A program made the position numbers and the translations under genes. A stretch of DNA of 64,000 bases, taken from Xylanibacter oryzae DSM 17970. Lineage in GTDB: Bacteria > Bacteroidota > Bacteroidia > Bacteroidales > Bacteroidaceae. The DNA lies in assembly GCF_000585355.1 (NCBI RefSeq), contig NZ_KK073873.1, forward strand, positions 2,771,703-2,835,702. Direction: 5' to 3'. The notes beneath the pieces are model-generated. The model had not been told where the DNA came from. It ran no database searches and saw nothing but the letters and a program-made list of their open reading frames with translations. Position 1 is the stretch's first letter. Every line of letters starts with the position of its first letter. Of the stretch, positions 26,487 through 35,862 are shown in pieces.

Positions 26487-28148
26487 ATGGAACAATTAAT
26501 ACAAATTCGTTGCAAAAATAACAAAAAAATTAAAAATATCAGCATGGGCAGTACTCTTTTTGACATATTCAGGGAATTTAATCTGGATATGCCTTACGGA
26601 CCTGTAAGTGCTAAGGTTAACAACAGGGTAGAAGGTTTGCATTACAGGGTTTACCATAATAAAGATGTGGAATTCCTGGATCTGCATTCTTCTTCGGGTT
26701 CAAGAACTTATACACGTTCTTTATTCTTTGTTCTCTGCAAGGCTGTAGAGGATCTTTATCCGAATAGTAATGTGATTATTGATATCCCGGTGTCGAATGG
26801 TTATTACTGTAATCTTAATATAGGAAGACCTTTAACTAATGAGGATGTAGACAAGATACGGACCAGAATGCAGGAGCTTATCGATGCCAAAATTCCTTTT
26901 ATAAGAAGGGAATGTACAACGGAAGAGGCCATAAAACTATTCTCTGAAAGAGGATTCGACTCTAAGGTGAAGTTGCTTAAGAGTGTTAGCTCTCTTTATA
27001 CAAACTACTATGAACTGGATGGAAGTCTGGATTATTTTTACGGATCTTTGTTGGTAAATACATCACAACTTAAACTATTCGGAGTAGAAAAATACTTTGA
27101 CGGACTGTTACTTCGCATACCTTCTATTTCGGATCCATCTAAATTGGGCGAACTGGTTAATCAGGGGAAGATGTTTGAGATGTTCAAGGAACATCATGCA
27201 TGGCAGAATATCATGGAAGTAAGTACTATTGGTGATGTGAACGAGGCTGTACAGAATGGTTTTTCGTCTACGCTTATCAATGTGTCGGAGGCCTTGCAAG
27301 AAAAGAAAATCTCACAGATGGCAGATGCCATATCCAATAGCCATAATGTTAAGGTGGTGTTGATAGCCGGACCGTCATCAAGCGGAAAGACAACGTTCAG
27401 CAAGAGACTTTCAATACAACTGATGGCTTGTGGCAAAAAACCTATATCTGTATCGCTAGACGACTATTTTCTGGATAGGGAACTTACCCCTAAGGATGAT
27501 GATGGCGATTATGATTTTGAAAGTCTTTATGCTCTTAATATACCTCTGTTTAATGAACAGCTTAATGATCTACTGGAGGGAAAGGAAGTAGAGCTACCTA
27601 AATATAACTTCCAGAATGGCAAGAGCGAGAAAGGTGGAAATAAACTGAAACTTAATGAGGATAATATCCTTATACTTGAGGGTATACATGCACTAAACCC
27701 CAACCTTACTTGTGGGGTGCCCGAAAATGCAAAATTCAGAGTGTATGCTTCTGCTCTTACTACGGTGCTGCTTGATACACACAACTATGTGCCTACTACA
27801 GATAACCGCCTGCTTAGGCGTATAGTCCGCGACAATAGATACAGAGGCGTTACTGCACAAGAAACAATAAGGAGATGGCCAAGCGTAAGGGCTGGAGAAA
27901 ATAAATGGATATTCCCATATCAGGAAAATGCGGATATGATGTTTAATACGGCTATGATATTCGAATTGGCTGTACTCAAAACACAAGTTGAACCTTTGCT
28001 TGAACTTGTACCGGAAAGCGCCGAAGAATATTCTGAGGCATACAGATTGAAAAAATTTCTGGGTTATATACGTCCTGTACCCAACAGACAATTGCCACCT
28101 ACATCACTGTTGCGTGAATTTCTTGGTGGTAGTTCATTCAAATATTAA
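26487..28148 (+). CDS. Nucleoside kinase with N-terminal TGS/threonyl-tRNA-synthetase-like region
   Basis: A 553-residue fusion. Residues 1-70 resemble a TGS domain and 70-230 resemble the editing (SAD-like) part of threonyl-tRNA synthetase. The C-terminal half is a uridine kinase/phosphoribulokinase-type P-loop kinase with Walker A GPSSSGKTT (295-303), SLDDYFLDRE and EGIHALNP. The fusion is a known type of putative uridine kinase in Bacteroidetes and Firmicutes, but its physiological substrate is not established. The N-terminal part may bind RNA or a small ligand. It is monocistronic, with a strong stem-loop after the stop. Confidence 0.85.
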   Translation: MEQLIQIRCKNNKKIKNISMGSTLFDIFREFNLDMPYGPVSAKVNNRVEGLHYRVYHNKDVEFLDLHSSSGSRTYTRSLFFVLCKAVEDLYPNSNVIIDIPVSNGYYCNLNIGRPLTNEDVDKIRTRMQELIDAKIPFIRRECTTEEAIKLFSERGFDSKVKLLKSVSSLYTNYYELDGSLDYFYGSLLVNTSQLKLFGVEKYFDGLLLRIPSISDPSKLGELVNQGKMFEMFKEHHAWQNIMEVSTIGDVNEAVQNGFSSTLINVSEALQEKKISQMADAISNSHNVKVVLIAGPSSSGKTTFSKRLSIQLMACGKKPISVSLDDYFLDRELTPKDDDGDYDFESLYALNIPLFNEQLNDLLEGKEVELPKYNFQNGKSEKGGNKLKLNEDNILILEGIHALNPNLTCGVPENAKFRVYASALTTVLLDTHNYVPTTDNRLLRRIVRDNRYRGVTAQETIRRWPSVRAGENKWIFPYQENADMMFNTAMIFELAVLKTQVEPLLELVPESAEEYSEAYRLKKFLGYIRPVPNRQLPPTSLLREFLGGSSFKY

Positions 28149-28168
28149 GTGTTGCATATTTATACAAA

Positions 28169-28205
28169 ACATGGATTGATATATAAACAAAATATCAATC
28201 CATGT
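28169..28205 (+). terminator. Perfect 14-bp stem-loop after the nucleoside kinase gene
   Basis: ACATGGATTGATAT and its exact complement flank a 9-nt loop. No T-run follows at once, so it could be a processing or stability element rather than an intrinsic terminator. Confidence 0.45.
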
Positions 28206-28337
28206 GTAACAATTTGTATTTAAAAAGCCGTTTTTTATTTCAATATGCAAATTTACGAATGCTTTTTCGAGAAAAATTCATTAAAAAGCAAAATACAAAA
28301 AATGTTTGCATATAACGCTATTTTTATTCAAAAACAT

Positions 28338-28368
28338 TTTGCTATGTCAATAAACTTTGCGACCTTTG
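28338..28368 (+). promoter_or_regulatory. Promoter for korAB
   Basis: TTTG (28338-28341), a 19-bp spacer and GACCTTTG (28361-28368) form a near-consensus pair, with G for the first T of the -7 box. The ATG of korA is 58 nt downstream. Confidence 0.5.
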
Positions 28369-28426
28369 CACGCTGAATACGTAAAGGTATGTAATTATCC
28401 ACTAGAAGGATTAAAAAGATTTAGTT

Positions 28427-30274
28427 ATGGCAGAAAAATTGGAAGTAAAGGAGCTGGACCAGGTTGTTGTCCGCTTCTCTGGTGATTCCGGTGATGGTAT
28501 GCAATTAGCCGGAAACATCTTCTCTACGGTATCTGCTACCGTAGGTAACGGTATCTCAACATTCCCGGATTATCCCGCTGATATCCGCGCCCCGCAGGGC
28601 TCACTGACAGGTGTTTCAGGATTTCAGGTTCATATCGGCAAGGGTAAAGTTTATACTCCGGGTGATAAATGTGATGTACTGGTAGCAATGAATGCTGCAG
28701 CGCTTAAAACTCAGTATAAATATTCAAAACCACAGGCGACTATTATTATTGATACAGATAGTTTCGAGGCCAAAGACCTTGAGAAGGCTCAGTTCTCTAG
28801 TGAGGATTATCTTGAAGAGATGGGTATTGACTCTGATCGTGTTGTGGCTTGCCCTATAACTAAAATGGTAAAGGCTTGTCTTGCTGACACGGGTATGGAT
28901 AATAAGTCTATACTGAAATGCCGTAATATGTTTGCACTTGGTCTGGTATGCTGGTTGTTCAACAGAGACCTTGATCTTGTGGCTAATTTTCTGAAAGAGA
29001 AATTCGCTAAGAAACCTGCTATTGCAGAGAATAATATAAAGGTGGTAAATGCCGGTTATAATTATGGACATAATGTTCATGCTTCTGTTCCGGCTACATA
29101 TAGAATAGAGTCTACATCTAAGGATAAAGGACGCTATATGGACATCACCGGTAACAAGGCTACTGCTTATGGACTTATCGCTGCTGCCGAGAAGGCAGGA
29201 CTGAAATTGTTCTTAGGCTCTTATCCTATAACTCCGGCTACAGATGTACTGCATGAACTGGCAAAACATAAGAGTTGCGGTGTAATAACAGTACAGTGTG
29301 AGGATGAAATTTCAGGTTGCGCCAGTTCTATAGGTGCTGCTTTCGCAGGTGCCCTTGCTGCAACGTCTACATCTGGTCCCGGTGTCTGTCTGAAGTCAGA
29401 AGCAATTAATCTAGCTGTAATAGACGAGTTGCCTTTGGTAATACTCAATGTGCAGCGCGGAGGCCCGTCAACAGGTCTTCCTACTAAGAGTGAACAGACA
29501 GACCTTTTACAGGCTCTGTATGGCCGTAATGGTGAGTCTCCAATGCCTGTAATAGCAGCAACAAGTCCTACTGACTGTTTTGATGCTGTATACTCGGCTG
29601 CAAAGATAGCGCTGGAGCATCTTACACCTGTAATATTACTCACTGACGCATTCATAGCTAATGGTTCGGCTGCATGGAAACTTCCTACAATGGAAGGATT
29701 GCCGGAGATACATCCCCACTATGTAACACCAGATCAGAAAGACAACTATACACCATATCTCAGAGATCCGGAGTCTCTGGTACGTTATTGGGCTATACCA
29801 GGGCAAGAGGGATATACCCATATTATTGGCGGACTAGAGAAAGACAGTGACACGGGCGCTATATCTACAGAACCTGAAAACCATGATAAAATGGTGCATC
29901 TGCGTGCTGATAAGATTGCAAAGATACAAGTTCCTGACGTAGAAGTGGAAGGTGATAATGATGCAGAGCTGCTTATTGTAGGGTTTGGAAGTACTTACGG
30001 ACATCTGTATTCGGCAATGGAAGAATTGCAGAAAAAAGGCCATAAGGCTGCAATAGCACAGTTTAAGTTTATCAACCCACTGCCAAAGAATACTACAGAG
30101 GTCTTGAAAAAATATAAGAAAGTGGTTGTCGCAGAACAGAATCTCGGACAGTTTGCCGCTTATCTGCGGTCTAAGGTGGACAATTTTGTACCTTACCAGT
30201 TTAATCAGGTTAAGGGACAGCCGTTCATCGTATCAGAACTAGTTGCGGCTTTCGAAGAGATAATCAATAAATAA
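28427..30274 (+). CDS. korA: 2-oxoacid:ferredoxin oxidoreductase, fused gamma-alpha subunit
   Basis: A 615-residue subunit that, with the next gene, oxidatively decarboxylates a 2-oxoacid (probably 2-oxoglutarate) to an acyl-CoA while reducing ferredoxin. Residues 1-190 are the gamma domain (RFSGDSGDGMQLAGNIF). From about 225 the alpha domain begins: GNKATAYGLIAAAEKAGL, then LGSYPITPATDVLHELA, the pyrimidine-binding part of the TPP site. The C-terminal FGSTYGH and EQNLGQFAAYL fit the family. The gamma-alpha fusion is the usual KorA form. Pyruvate or branched-chain 2-oxoacids are less likely substrates. Confidence 0.9.
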   Translation: MAEKLEVKELDQVVVRFSGDSGDGMQLAGNIFSTVSATVGNGISTFPDYPADIRAPQGSLTGVSGFQVHIGKGKVYTPGDKCDVLVAMNAAALKTQYKYSKPQATIIIDTDSFEAKDLEKAQFSSEDYLEEMGIDSDRVVACPITKMVKACLADTGMDNKSILKCRNMFALGLVCWLFNRDLDLVANFLKEKFAKKPAIAENNIKVVNAGYNYGHNVHASVPATYRIESTSKDKGRYMDITGNKATAYGLIAAAEKAGLKLFLGSYPITPATDVLHELAKHKSCGVITVQCEDEISGCASSIGAAFAGALAATSTSGPGVCLKSEAINLAVIDELPLVILNVQRGGPSTGLPTKSEQTDLLQALYGRNGESPMPVIAATSPTDCFDAVYSAAKIALEHLTPVILLTDAFIANGSAAWKLPTMEGLPEIHPHYVTPDQKDNYTPYLRDPESLVRYWAIPGQEGYTHIIGGLEKDSDTGAISTEPENHDKMVHLRADKIAKIQVPDVEVEGDNDAELLIVGFGSTYGHLYSAMEELQKKGHKAAIAQFKFINPLPKNTTEVLKKYKKVVVAEQNLGQFAAYLRSKVDNFVPYQFNQVKGQPFIVSELVAAFEEIINK

Positions 30275-30296
30275 GAACCGAAAAGACAAGGAAAAA

Positions 30297-31304
30297 ATGA
30301 GCGAATATACAGCAAATGATTATAAGAAAGGACAGCCACGTTGGTGTCCTGGTTGCGGAGACCATTTCTTCTTGGCATCCCTGCACAAAGCAATGGCCGA
30401 ACTCGGCGTTGCACCTTATGAAACAGCAGTGATATCTGGCATCGGTTGTTCGAGCCGTCTGCCTTATTACGTCAATACTTATGCCATGCAGACTGTACAT
30501 GGACGTGCTGCTGCCATTGCTACAGGTACTAAGGTGGTAAATCCTGGACTTACAGTTTGGCAGATCAGCGGTGACGGTGATGGACTGGCTATCGGTGGTA
30601 ATCACTTTATACATGCAATGCGTCGTAATATAGACCTTAATATGATACTTCTTAATAATCGTATCTATGGTCTTACTAAAGGACAGTATTCTCCTACATC
30701 TCCACGTGGTTTTGTAAGCAAGTCATCTCCTTACGGCACTGTTGAGGATCCGTTCCGCCCGGCTGAATTATGCTTCGGAGCGCGCGGACATTTCTTTGCA
30801 CGTGCTGTGGCAACAGATGCAAAAGGTACTGTTGATGTTCTGCAGGCTGCTTATAAGCATAAGGGTGCGTCTGTCTGTGAGATTATACAAAACTGTGTAA
30901 TTTTCAATAATGGCGCTTTCGACCCTATATATACTAAGGAGGGCCGCTCTAAAAATGCTATCTATGTAAAGGATGGTGAACCGCTAGTGTTCGGAGAAAA
31001 TAATGAATTCGGATTGGTTCAGGAAGGTTTCGGACTGAAAGTAGTTAAGATAGGCGAGAATGGTGTAACGATGAAAGATATTCTGGTACACAACCCACAC
31101 AGTCTTGACAACACATTACAATTGAAGTTGGCTATGATGGACAATGAAAATGGCTTCCCCGTAGCACTCGGAGTAATCCGTGACGTTGAGGCTCCAACAT
31201 ATAATGATGCCGTTAACGAGCAGATAGAGGAAGTTAAGGCAAAGAAGCCTTATCATAACTTTATGGAACTGCTAGAGACAAATGACACCTGGGAAGTAAA
31301 ATAA
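30297..31304 (+). CDS. korB: 2-oxoacid:ferredoxin oxidoreductase, beta subunit
   Basis: A 335-residue TPP-binding beta subunit. RWCPGCGDHFF near residues 15-25 carries the CxxC involved in the 4Fe-4S cluster, and ISGDGDGLAIGG near 81-92 with LLNNRIYGLTKGQYSPTS is the TPP/Mg site. It begins 22 nt after korA with AAGGAAAA as a likely ribosome binding site. The pair gives a reductive-compatible TCA step suited to an anaerobe. A bidirectional terminator closes the operon. Confidence 0.92.
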   Translation: MSEYTANDYKKGQPRWCPGCGDHFFLASLHKAMAELGVAPYETAVISGIGCSSRLPYYVNTYAMQTVHGRAAAIATGTKVVNPGLTVWQISGDGDGLAIGGNHFIHAMRRNIDLNMILLNNRIYGLTKGQYSPTSPRGFVSKSSPYGTVEDPFRPAELCFGARGHFFARAVATDAKGTVDVLQAAYKHKGASVCEIIQNCVIFNNGAFDPIYTKEGRSKNAIYVKDGEPLVFGENNEFGLVQEGFGLKVVKIGENGVTMKDILVHNPHSLDNTLQLKLAMMDNENGFPVALGVIRDVEAPTYNDAVNEQIEEVKAKKPYHNFMELLETNDTWEVK

Positions 31305-31325
31305 AAGTTGACTGACTGAAAAAGA

Positions 31326-31360
31326 ATAAGCCTCGACTTCTATTAAAAGTCGAGGCTTAT
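31326..31360. terminator. Bidirectional terminator between korB and upp
   Basis: A perfect 14-bp stem, ATAAGCCTCGACTT with its complement, and a 7-nt loop lie between two convergent genes. Both sides are AT-rich but lack long T-runs. Confidence 0.7.
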
Positions 31361-31380
31361 ATATTATATAGATGTGTCGT

Positions 31381-32040
31381 TTATAATTTGTCGCCGTAGC
31401 ATAGGTCTCCGGCATCACCAAATCCAGGTACAATATATTTATGTTCATTCATTCCGGGGTCGATGGCTGCACACCAAATTGTAGTCTTATCCTCAGGGAA
31501 AACACTAGAGATGTGCTCTATACCTTCGGGGGTCGCTATCACACATGCTACATGAATACGTTTAGGAGTACCTTTTGAAAGAAAAGCCTTGTATCCCAGT
31601 TCCATAGAACCACCGGTAGCAAGCATTGGATCGGCGATGATAAGAGTCTTATCCTCTATTTCTGGAGTGGCCAGATATTCTATATGTATACCAACCTGAG
31701 TCTTGTCTTCATCAGTATATTCGCGGAATGCACTTACAAATCCATTGCCGGCATGGTCGAATATATTCAAGAAACCTCCATGGAAAGGAAGTCCTGCACG
31801 AAAGATCGTGGCCAGTACGATTTTGTCGGTCGGTACATTAATTTTAGAGACTCCAAGAGGAGTCTGTACTTCACGTTCAGTATAATCTAATGTTTTACTC
31901 AACTCGTATGCTTCCAACTCTCCGATACGGGTAATATTATTACGGAACAACAGACGGTTCTGCTGATAATCTTTGTCGCGAATTTCAGCCATATATTGAT
32001 TTATTATGGTGTTATTTTCGCCTAAATTAATAATTTTCAT
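31381..32040 (-). CDS. upp: Uracil phosphoribosyltransferase
   Basis: A 219-residue salvage enzyme that makes UMP from uracil and PRPP in the cytoplasm. The PRPP-binding motif IIADPMLATGGSM lies at residues 134-146, and the uracil-contacting C-terminus reads PGFGDAGDLCYG. FRAGLPFHGG near 80-89 is the second conserved block. Length is normal. It stands alone on the minus strand, with its own promoter and the shared terminator at 31326. It is divergent from pckA across about 240 bp. Confidence 0.95.
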   Translation of the reverse strand: MKIINLGENNTIINQYMAEIRDKDYQQNRLLFRNNITRIGELEAYELSKTLDYTEREVQTPLGVSKINVPTDKIVLATIFRAGLPFHGGFLNIFDHAGNGFVSAFREYTDEDKTQVGIHIEYLATPEIEDKTLIIADPMLATGGSMELGYKAFLSKGTPKRIHVACVIATPEGIEHISSVFPEDKTTIWCAAIDPGMNEHKYIVPGFGDAGDLCYGDKL

Positions 32041-32075
32041 AAAGTGTTGTGCGTTAGCAAATAATTATTTGGCTG

Positions 32076-32108
32076 CAAAAGTAGAAAAAATATTTGTATT
32101 TTTGCAAA
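32076..32108 (-). promoter_or_regulatory. Promoter for upp
   Basis: On the minus strand TTTG (32105-32108), a 21-bp spacer and TACTTTTG (32076-32083) form a consensus pair 36 nt before the ATG at 32040. Confidence 0.6.
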
Positions 32109-32197
32109 GTGCAAATTACAAATATAAGCATGGGTCTATAAAATTTAAATACTTTAACCTAAAAAGATTTATGAATAGTATTTTTGTTGATTTAAAC

Positions 32198-32228
32198 TTT
32201 GCTGTTAAAGTCATTTTTAGTATCTTTG
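32198..32228 (+). promoter_or_regulatory. Promoter for pckA
   Basis: TTTG (32198-32201), a 19-bp spacer and TATCTTTG (32221-32228) match the consensus exactly; the ATG is 54 nt downstream. Confidence 0.7.
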
Positions 32229-32282
32229 CGGTCGATTTAAGGTAACTTAATTGTAAACATTCACAACTAAATACATTACAAA

Positions 32283-33896
32283 ATGGCAAAGTTTGATAAG
32301 TCAGTATTAGCAAAGTACGGAATCACAGGTTCAACTGAGGTTCTCTACAATCCTTCTTACGAAGTATTGTTCAATGAGGAGACCAAAGAAGGTCTTTCAG
32401 GTTTTGACAAAGGTCAGGAAACAGAGTTAGGCGCAGTCAATGTAATGACTGGTGTATACACAGGCCGTTCTCCTAAAGACAAATTCATCGTTGACGATGA
32501 AACTTCTCACGATACAGTTTGGTGGACATCAGACGAGTATAAAAATGATAACAAACCAGCTTCTAAAGAGGCTTGGAATGTAGTTAAGGAAATAGCTAAG
32601 AAAGAGCTTTCTAATAAGAAACTTTATGTAGTAGACGGTTTCTGTGGAGCTAACAACGATACACGTATGAAAGTACGTTTCATCGTAGAGGTAGCTTGGC
32701 AGGCTCATTTTGTAACAAACATGTTCATCCGTCCTCAGAACGAGGCAGATTTCGAACAGGAGCCAGACTTTATCGTTTACAATGCATCAAAAGCTAAAGT
32801 TACTAACTATAAAGAATTAGGCCTTAACTCTGAGACAGCCGTTGTATTCAACGTAACTTCTAAAGAGCAGGTAATCATCAATACATGGTACGGTGGTGAA
32901 ATGAAGAAGGGTATGTTCTCAATGATGAATTACTTCTTGCCATTGAAGGGTATCGCAGCAATGCACTGCTCTGCAAACTGTGACATGAACGGTGAGAATA
33001 CAGCTATCTTCTTCGGTCTTTCTGGTACAGGTAAGACAACATTGTCTACTGATCCTAAACGTAAGTTGATCGGTGATGATGAGCACGGATGGGATGACAA
33101 TGGTGTATTCAACTTCGAAGGTGGTTGCTATGCTAAGGTTATCAAACTTGACAAAGAATCAGAACCAGACATCTACGGAGCTATCCGTCGTGACGCTCTT
33201 CTTGAGAACGTAACAGTAGCTGCTGATGGCAAAATAGACTTTGATGATAAGAGTGTAACAGAGAATACTCGTGTTTCTTATCCTATCTATCATATCAAGA
33301 ATATAGTACGTCCTGTTTCTCATGCTCCAGCTGCTAAACAGGTAATCTTCCTTTCAGCTGATGCTTTCGGAGTTCTTCCTCCAGTATCTATCCTGAACAA
33401 ACATCAGACACAGTACTACTTCCTCTCTGGATTCACAGCTAAACTAGCTGGTACAGAGCGTGGTATCACAGAGCCAACTCCTACATTCTCAGCTTGTTTC
33501 GGTCAGGCATTCTTGGAATTGCACCCAACAAAATATGCTGAAGAATTGGTTAAACACATGGAGAAGAGCGGTGCTAAGGCATACTTGGTTAACACAGGTT
33601 GGAACGGAACAGGCAAACGTATCTCTATCCGCGATACACGTGGTATCATTGATGCTATCCTGAACGGTTCTATTGACAAAGCTCCTACTAAGACTATTCC
33701 TTTCTTCGACTTCGTAGTTCCTACAGAGTTGGGTGGCGTAGATTCAAAAATCCTTGATCCTCGTGATACATACAAGGATGCTTCTGAATGGGATGTTAAA
33801 GCTAAGGATCTTGCTGGACGTTTCATCAAGAACTTCGCTAAATATGAAGGAAATGAAGCTGGTAAGGCACTTGTTGCTGCTGGTCCAAAACTCTAA
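32283..33896 (+). CDS. pckA: Phosphoenolpyruvate carboxykinase (ATP)
   Basis: A 537-residue cytoplasmic enzyme that interconverts oxaloacetate and PEP with ATP/ADP. Key sites are visible: the P-loop GLSGTGKTT (residues 245-253), GDDEHGWDD (264-272) for metal binding, TGRSPKDKF near 60-68 for oxaloacetate, and [14 protein letters not shown] later. In anaerobic Bacteroidales the enzyme usually fixes CO2 onto PEP on the route to succinate. Codon use is less AT-rich than in its neighbours (many AAG, GGT and GTA codons), consistent with high expression. It is monocistronic with a strong promoter and terminator. Confidence 0.95.
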   Translation: MAKFDKSVLAKYGITGSTEVLYNPSYEVLFNEETKEGLSGFDKGQETELGAVNVMTGVYTGRSPKDKFIVDDETSHDTVWWTSDEYKNDNKPASKEAWNVVKEIAKKELSNKKLYVVDGFCGANNDTRMKVRFIVEVAWQAHFVTNMFIRPQNEADFEQEPDFIVYNASKAKVTNYKELGLNSETAVVFNVTSKEQVIINTWYGGEMKKGMFSMMNYFLPLKGIAAMHCSANCDMNGENTAIFFGLSGTGKTTLSTDPKRKLIGDDEHGWDDNGVFNFEGGCYAKVIKLDKESEPDIYGAIRRDALLENVTVAADGKIDFDDKSVTENTRVSYPIYHIKNIVRPVSHAPAAKQVIFLSADAFGVLPPVSILNKHQTQYYFLSGFTAKLAGTERGITEPTPTFSACFGQAFLELHPTKYAEELVKHMEKSGAKAYLVNTGWNGTGKRISIRDTRGIIDAILNGSIDKAPTKTIPFFDFVVPTELGGVDSKILDPRDTYKDASEWDVKAKDLAGRFIKNFAKYEGNEAGKALVAAGPKL

Positions 33897-33924
33897 TTCG
33901 CTAATTAGAATAATACATATCAAT

Positions 33925-33966
33925 AAGACTTGCACCTGTAAGGGTGTGAGTCTTATTTTTTTTATT
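33925..33966 (+). terminator. Intrinsic terminator of pckA
   Basis: AAGACTTGCACC and GGTGTGAGTCTT pair around a 6-nt loop, followed by A and eight T residues. Confidence 0.8.
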
Positions 33967-34024
33967 ATGTTATTTGATATAAATCAATAAAATCCGCTAA
34001 ATATGCAAAAATAGCCATAAATAT

Positions 34025-34056
34025 TTTGTGTACGGGCACAATTATAATTATCTTTG
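34025..34056 (+). promoter_or_regulatory. Promoter for the 31-residue membrane peptide gene
   Basis: TTTG (34025-34028), a 20-bp spacer and TATCTTTG (34049-34056) match the consensus exactly; the ATG at 34122 is 65 nt downstream. Confidence 0.7.
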
Positions 34057-34121
34057 CATCGTGTTCGTGAGAATACTAGTTATTCATTAGGTTAATAGTT
34101 AATAGATTTAAGGTAAAGATT

Positions 34122-34217
34122 ATGTTATTAGATTTTGAAACAACGGTAATGTTGGCCGCCGTTACTTTAGCGGCAATACTAAGCATTATAGCTTTGGTTT
34201 ACACCAACTTACGTTGA
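34122..34217 (+). CDS. Small single-span membrane peptide, 31 residues
   Basis: The frame starts MLLDFETTVMLAAVTLAAIL and ends LVYTNLR before TGA. A short acidic N-terminus, one hydrophobic span of about 20 residues and a basic C-terminal Arg predict an N-out/C-in membrane peptide. AAGG lies about 8 nt upstream of the ATG. It has its own consensus promoter and a strong terminator 12 nt after the stop, so it forms a dedicated unit between pckA and the outer-membrane operon. I recognise no family; size and shape resemble regulatory microproteins or small transporter subunits such as KdpF, but no such gene is nearby. Confidence 0.6.
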   Translation: MLLDFETTVMLAAVTLAAILSIIALVYTNLR

Positions 34218-34229
34218 GAAAATTTTCAG

Positions 34230-34267
34230 GAGAACGGTATGAGTGATCACATCGTTCTCATTTTTTT
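34230..34267 (+). terminator. Intrinsic terminator after the small peptide gene
   Basis: GAGAACG and CGTTCTC form a 7-bp stem extended inward by about five more pairs around a GTGA loop, followed by A and seven T residues. Confidence 0.8.
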
Positions 34268-34358
34268 GTAAATTCCTTTAATATTGAACTATAAATTCAT
34301 GAAATTGTACTTAAAATAAGTTCTTTTTCTAATAATTTACATAATAAAGCACTTAAAA

Positions 34359-34391
34359 TTTGCTCTATTTGAGGAAATGTGAGTAAATTTG
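34359..34391 (+). promoter_or_regulatory. Promoter for the outer-membrane assembly operon
   Basis: TTTG (34359-34362), a 21-bp spacer and TAAATTTG (34384-34391) lie 24 nt before the ATG of the DUF6242 gene. Confidence 0.6.
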
Positions 34392-34415
34392 CAGCTAAAA
34401 TCAAAATAGTAACTG

Positions 34416-35831
34416 ATGAGAAGAAACATATTATCCCTATTAACGCTGTTGTCAGCAGTTTTTATTTTTGCTTCGTGCTTGGGCAGTAATGACCAGAATA
34501 CGACATCTTACGGTGATACGGCAATAACATCATTCTCTCTGGGTACGCTTGCGAGAACAATGCATACTACTAGTTCAAAGGGAACTGATAGCGTTTATAC
34601 AACTTCTGTGACAGGAAGTAACTATCTGTTTAATATAGATCAGTTTGCTGGACAAATATATAATGCAGATTCTCTACCTATTGGTACTAAGCCTATGGCT
34701 CTTTGTACAGTCAATACCAAGAATGCAGGAACTGTTGTTTATTCTAATCTTAAAGGAGACTCCCTTTTATATTTTTCAACCAGTGATTCAGTGAATTTTT
34801 CTTCACCGAGAGAGTTTCGTGTGTATGCAAGTAATGGTTCCAGTTATCGTAAATACAAAATTACGCTGAATGTTCATCAGCAGGATTCTGATACGATAGT
34901 ATGGAAAAACATGGTAAACAATAGTAATATTGGAAATTTAAAAGCTATGAAGGCTGTTGAATATAATAGCAATTTGTATGTATTTGGTTCAACCGGTACA
35001 AGTACAGTTGCTTATGCATCTTCTGCAAGCGATGGAAAGACATGGAACCAAGTTCAATTTAATAGATCCCTTTCTTCGGATTCATACAAAAGCATTATAA
35101 TAAATGGTGGAAGTGCTTACATAATTAGTGATGGAGAAGTCCTTAAATCTACAAACATGAATGAATGGACTTCTGTAAATACCAATTCAAGTTTGAAACA
35201 GTTGGTTGGTTGTAGTACAACAGAATTATATGCATTGAACAATAATAACACGATATCAGTATCAAAAGATAACGGTGCAACATGGTCCGATGATAAGTTG
35301 GGTAATGATGCAGCGTTACTTCCGATAAATGACATCAATTATACTACATATAATTTGTCGTCAAACGATTCAACAGACAGAGTACTTGTTGTGGGTAATC
35401 GTGCCACTTCTGCAGGAGATATAACAGCTACAGTATGGACAAAACTCGTAGAATATTCGAAAGGAAGTGCTGCAGGTTCTTGGGAAACGGTAGAAAAGAG
35501 TGAGGATAATGTTAAGAACTATCTTCCTGACCTTACATCACTGGTTATGATATCTTACGACAATGGAATGTTGGCCTTCGGAGGCTACGGACAGAATTCG
35601 AAGACAACAAAGTTTTCGCAGTTCTATCAAAGTTATGATAGTGGCATAACTTGGATAAACAATAAGCACTATTATTTCCCTAAAGGATTTACTTGCAGTG
35701 ATACTTCGTTTACTGCATTAAAAGATAACGACAACTATATATGGATATTCTGTGGAAGCACAGGACAAGTATGGAAAGGTCGACTTAACAGATTAGGCTG
35801 GACAAAAGGTCAGACATCGTTTGTAAACTAA
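34416..35831 (+). CDS. DUF6242-type lipoprotein with beta-propeller-like repeats
   Basis: A 471-residue predicted lipoprotein. The signal peptide ends in a lipobox (FASC, Cys near 21), so the mature protein would be lipid-anchored in the envelope. The first 140 residues look beta-rich. The rest has repeats resembling BNR/sialidase-type blades: SSASDGKTWNQV, VSKDNGATWSDD and QSYDSGITWINN. It matches the Bacteroidetes DUF6242 group as I remember it; the function is unknown. It heads the run leading to uppS and bamA, which suggests a link to outer-membrane biogenesis by position only. Confidence 0.7.
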   Translation: MRRNILSLLTLLSAVFIFASCLGSNDQNTTSYGDTAITSFSLGTLARTMHTTSSKGTDSVYTTSVTGSNYLFNIDQFAGQIYNADSLPIGTKPMALCTVNTKNAGTVVYSNLKGDSLLYFSTSDSVNFSSPREFRVYASNGSSYRKYKITLNVHQQDSDTIVWKNMVNNSNIGNLKAMKAVEYNSNLYVFGSTGTSTVAYASSASDGKTWNQVQFNRSLSSDSYKSIIINGGSAYIISDGEVLKSTNMNEWTSVNTNSSLKQLVGCSTTELYALNNNNTISVSKDNGATWSDDKLGNDAALLPINDINYTTYNLSSNDSTDRVLVVGNRATSAGDITATVWTKLVEYSKGSAAGSWETVEKSEDNVKNYLPDLTSLVMISYDNGMLAFGGYGQNSKTTKFSQFYQSYDSGITWINNKHYYFPKGFTCSDTSFTALKDNDNYIWIFCGSTGQVWKGRLNRLGWTKGQTSFVN

Positions 35832-35862
35832 AAGTTTTGGTGTCGGCCTTTAAAGTTGGATT

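Noticed and set aside
28169..28205. Transposon end or att site at the perfect 14-bp stem-loop
   Set aside because: It lies just after a stop codon and has no partner copy nearby; a transcript 3'-end element is the simpler reading.
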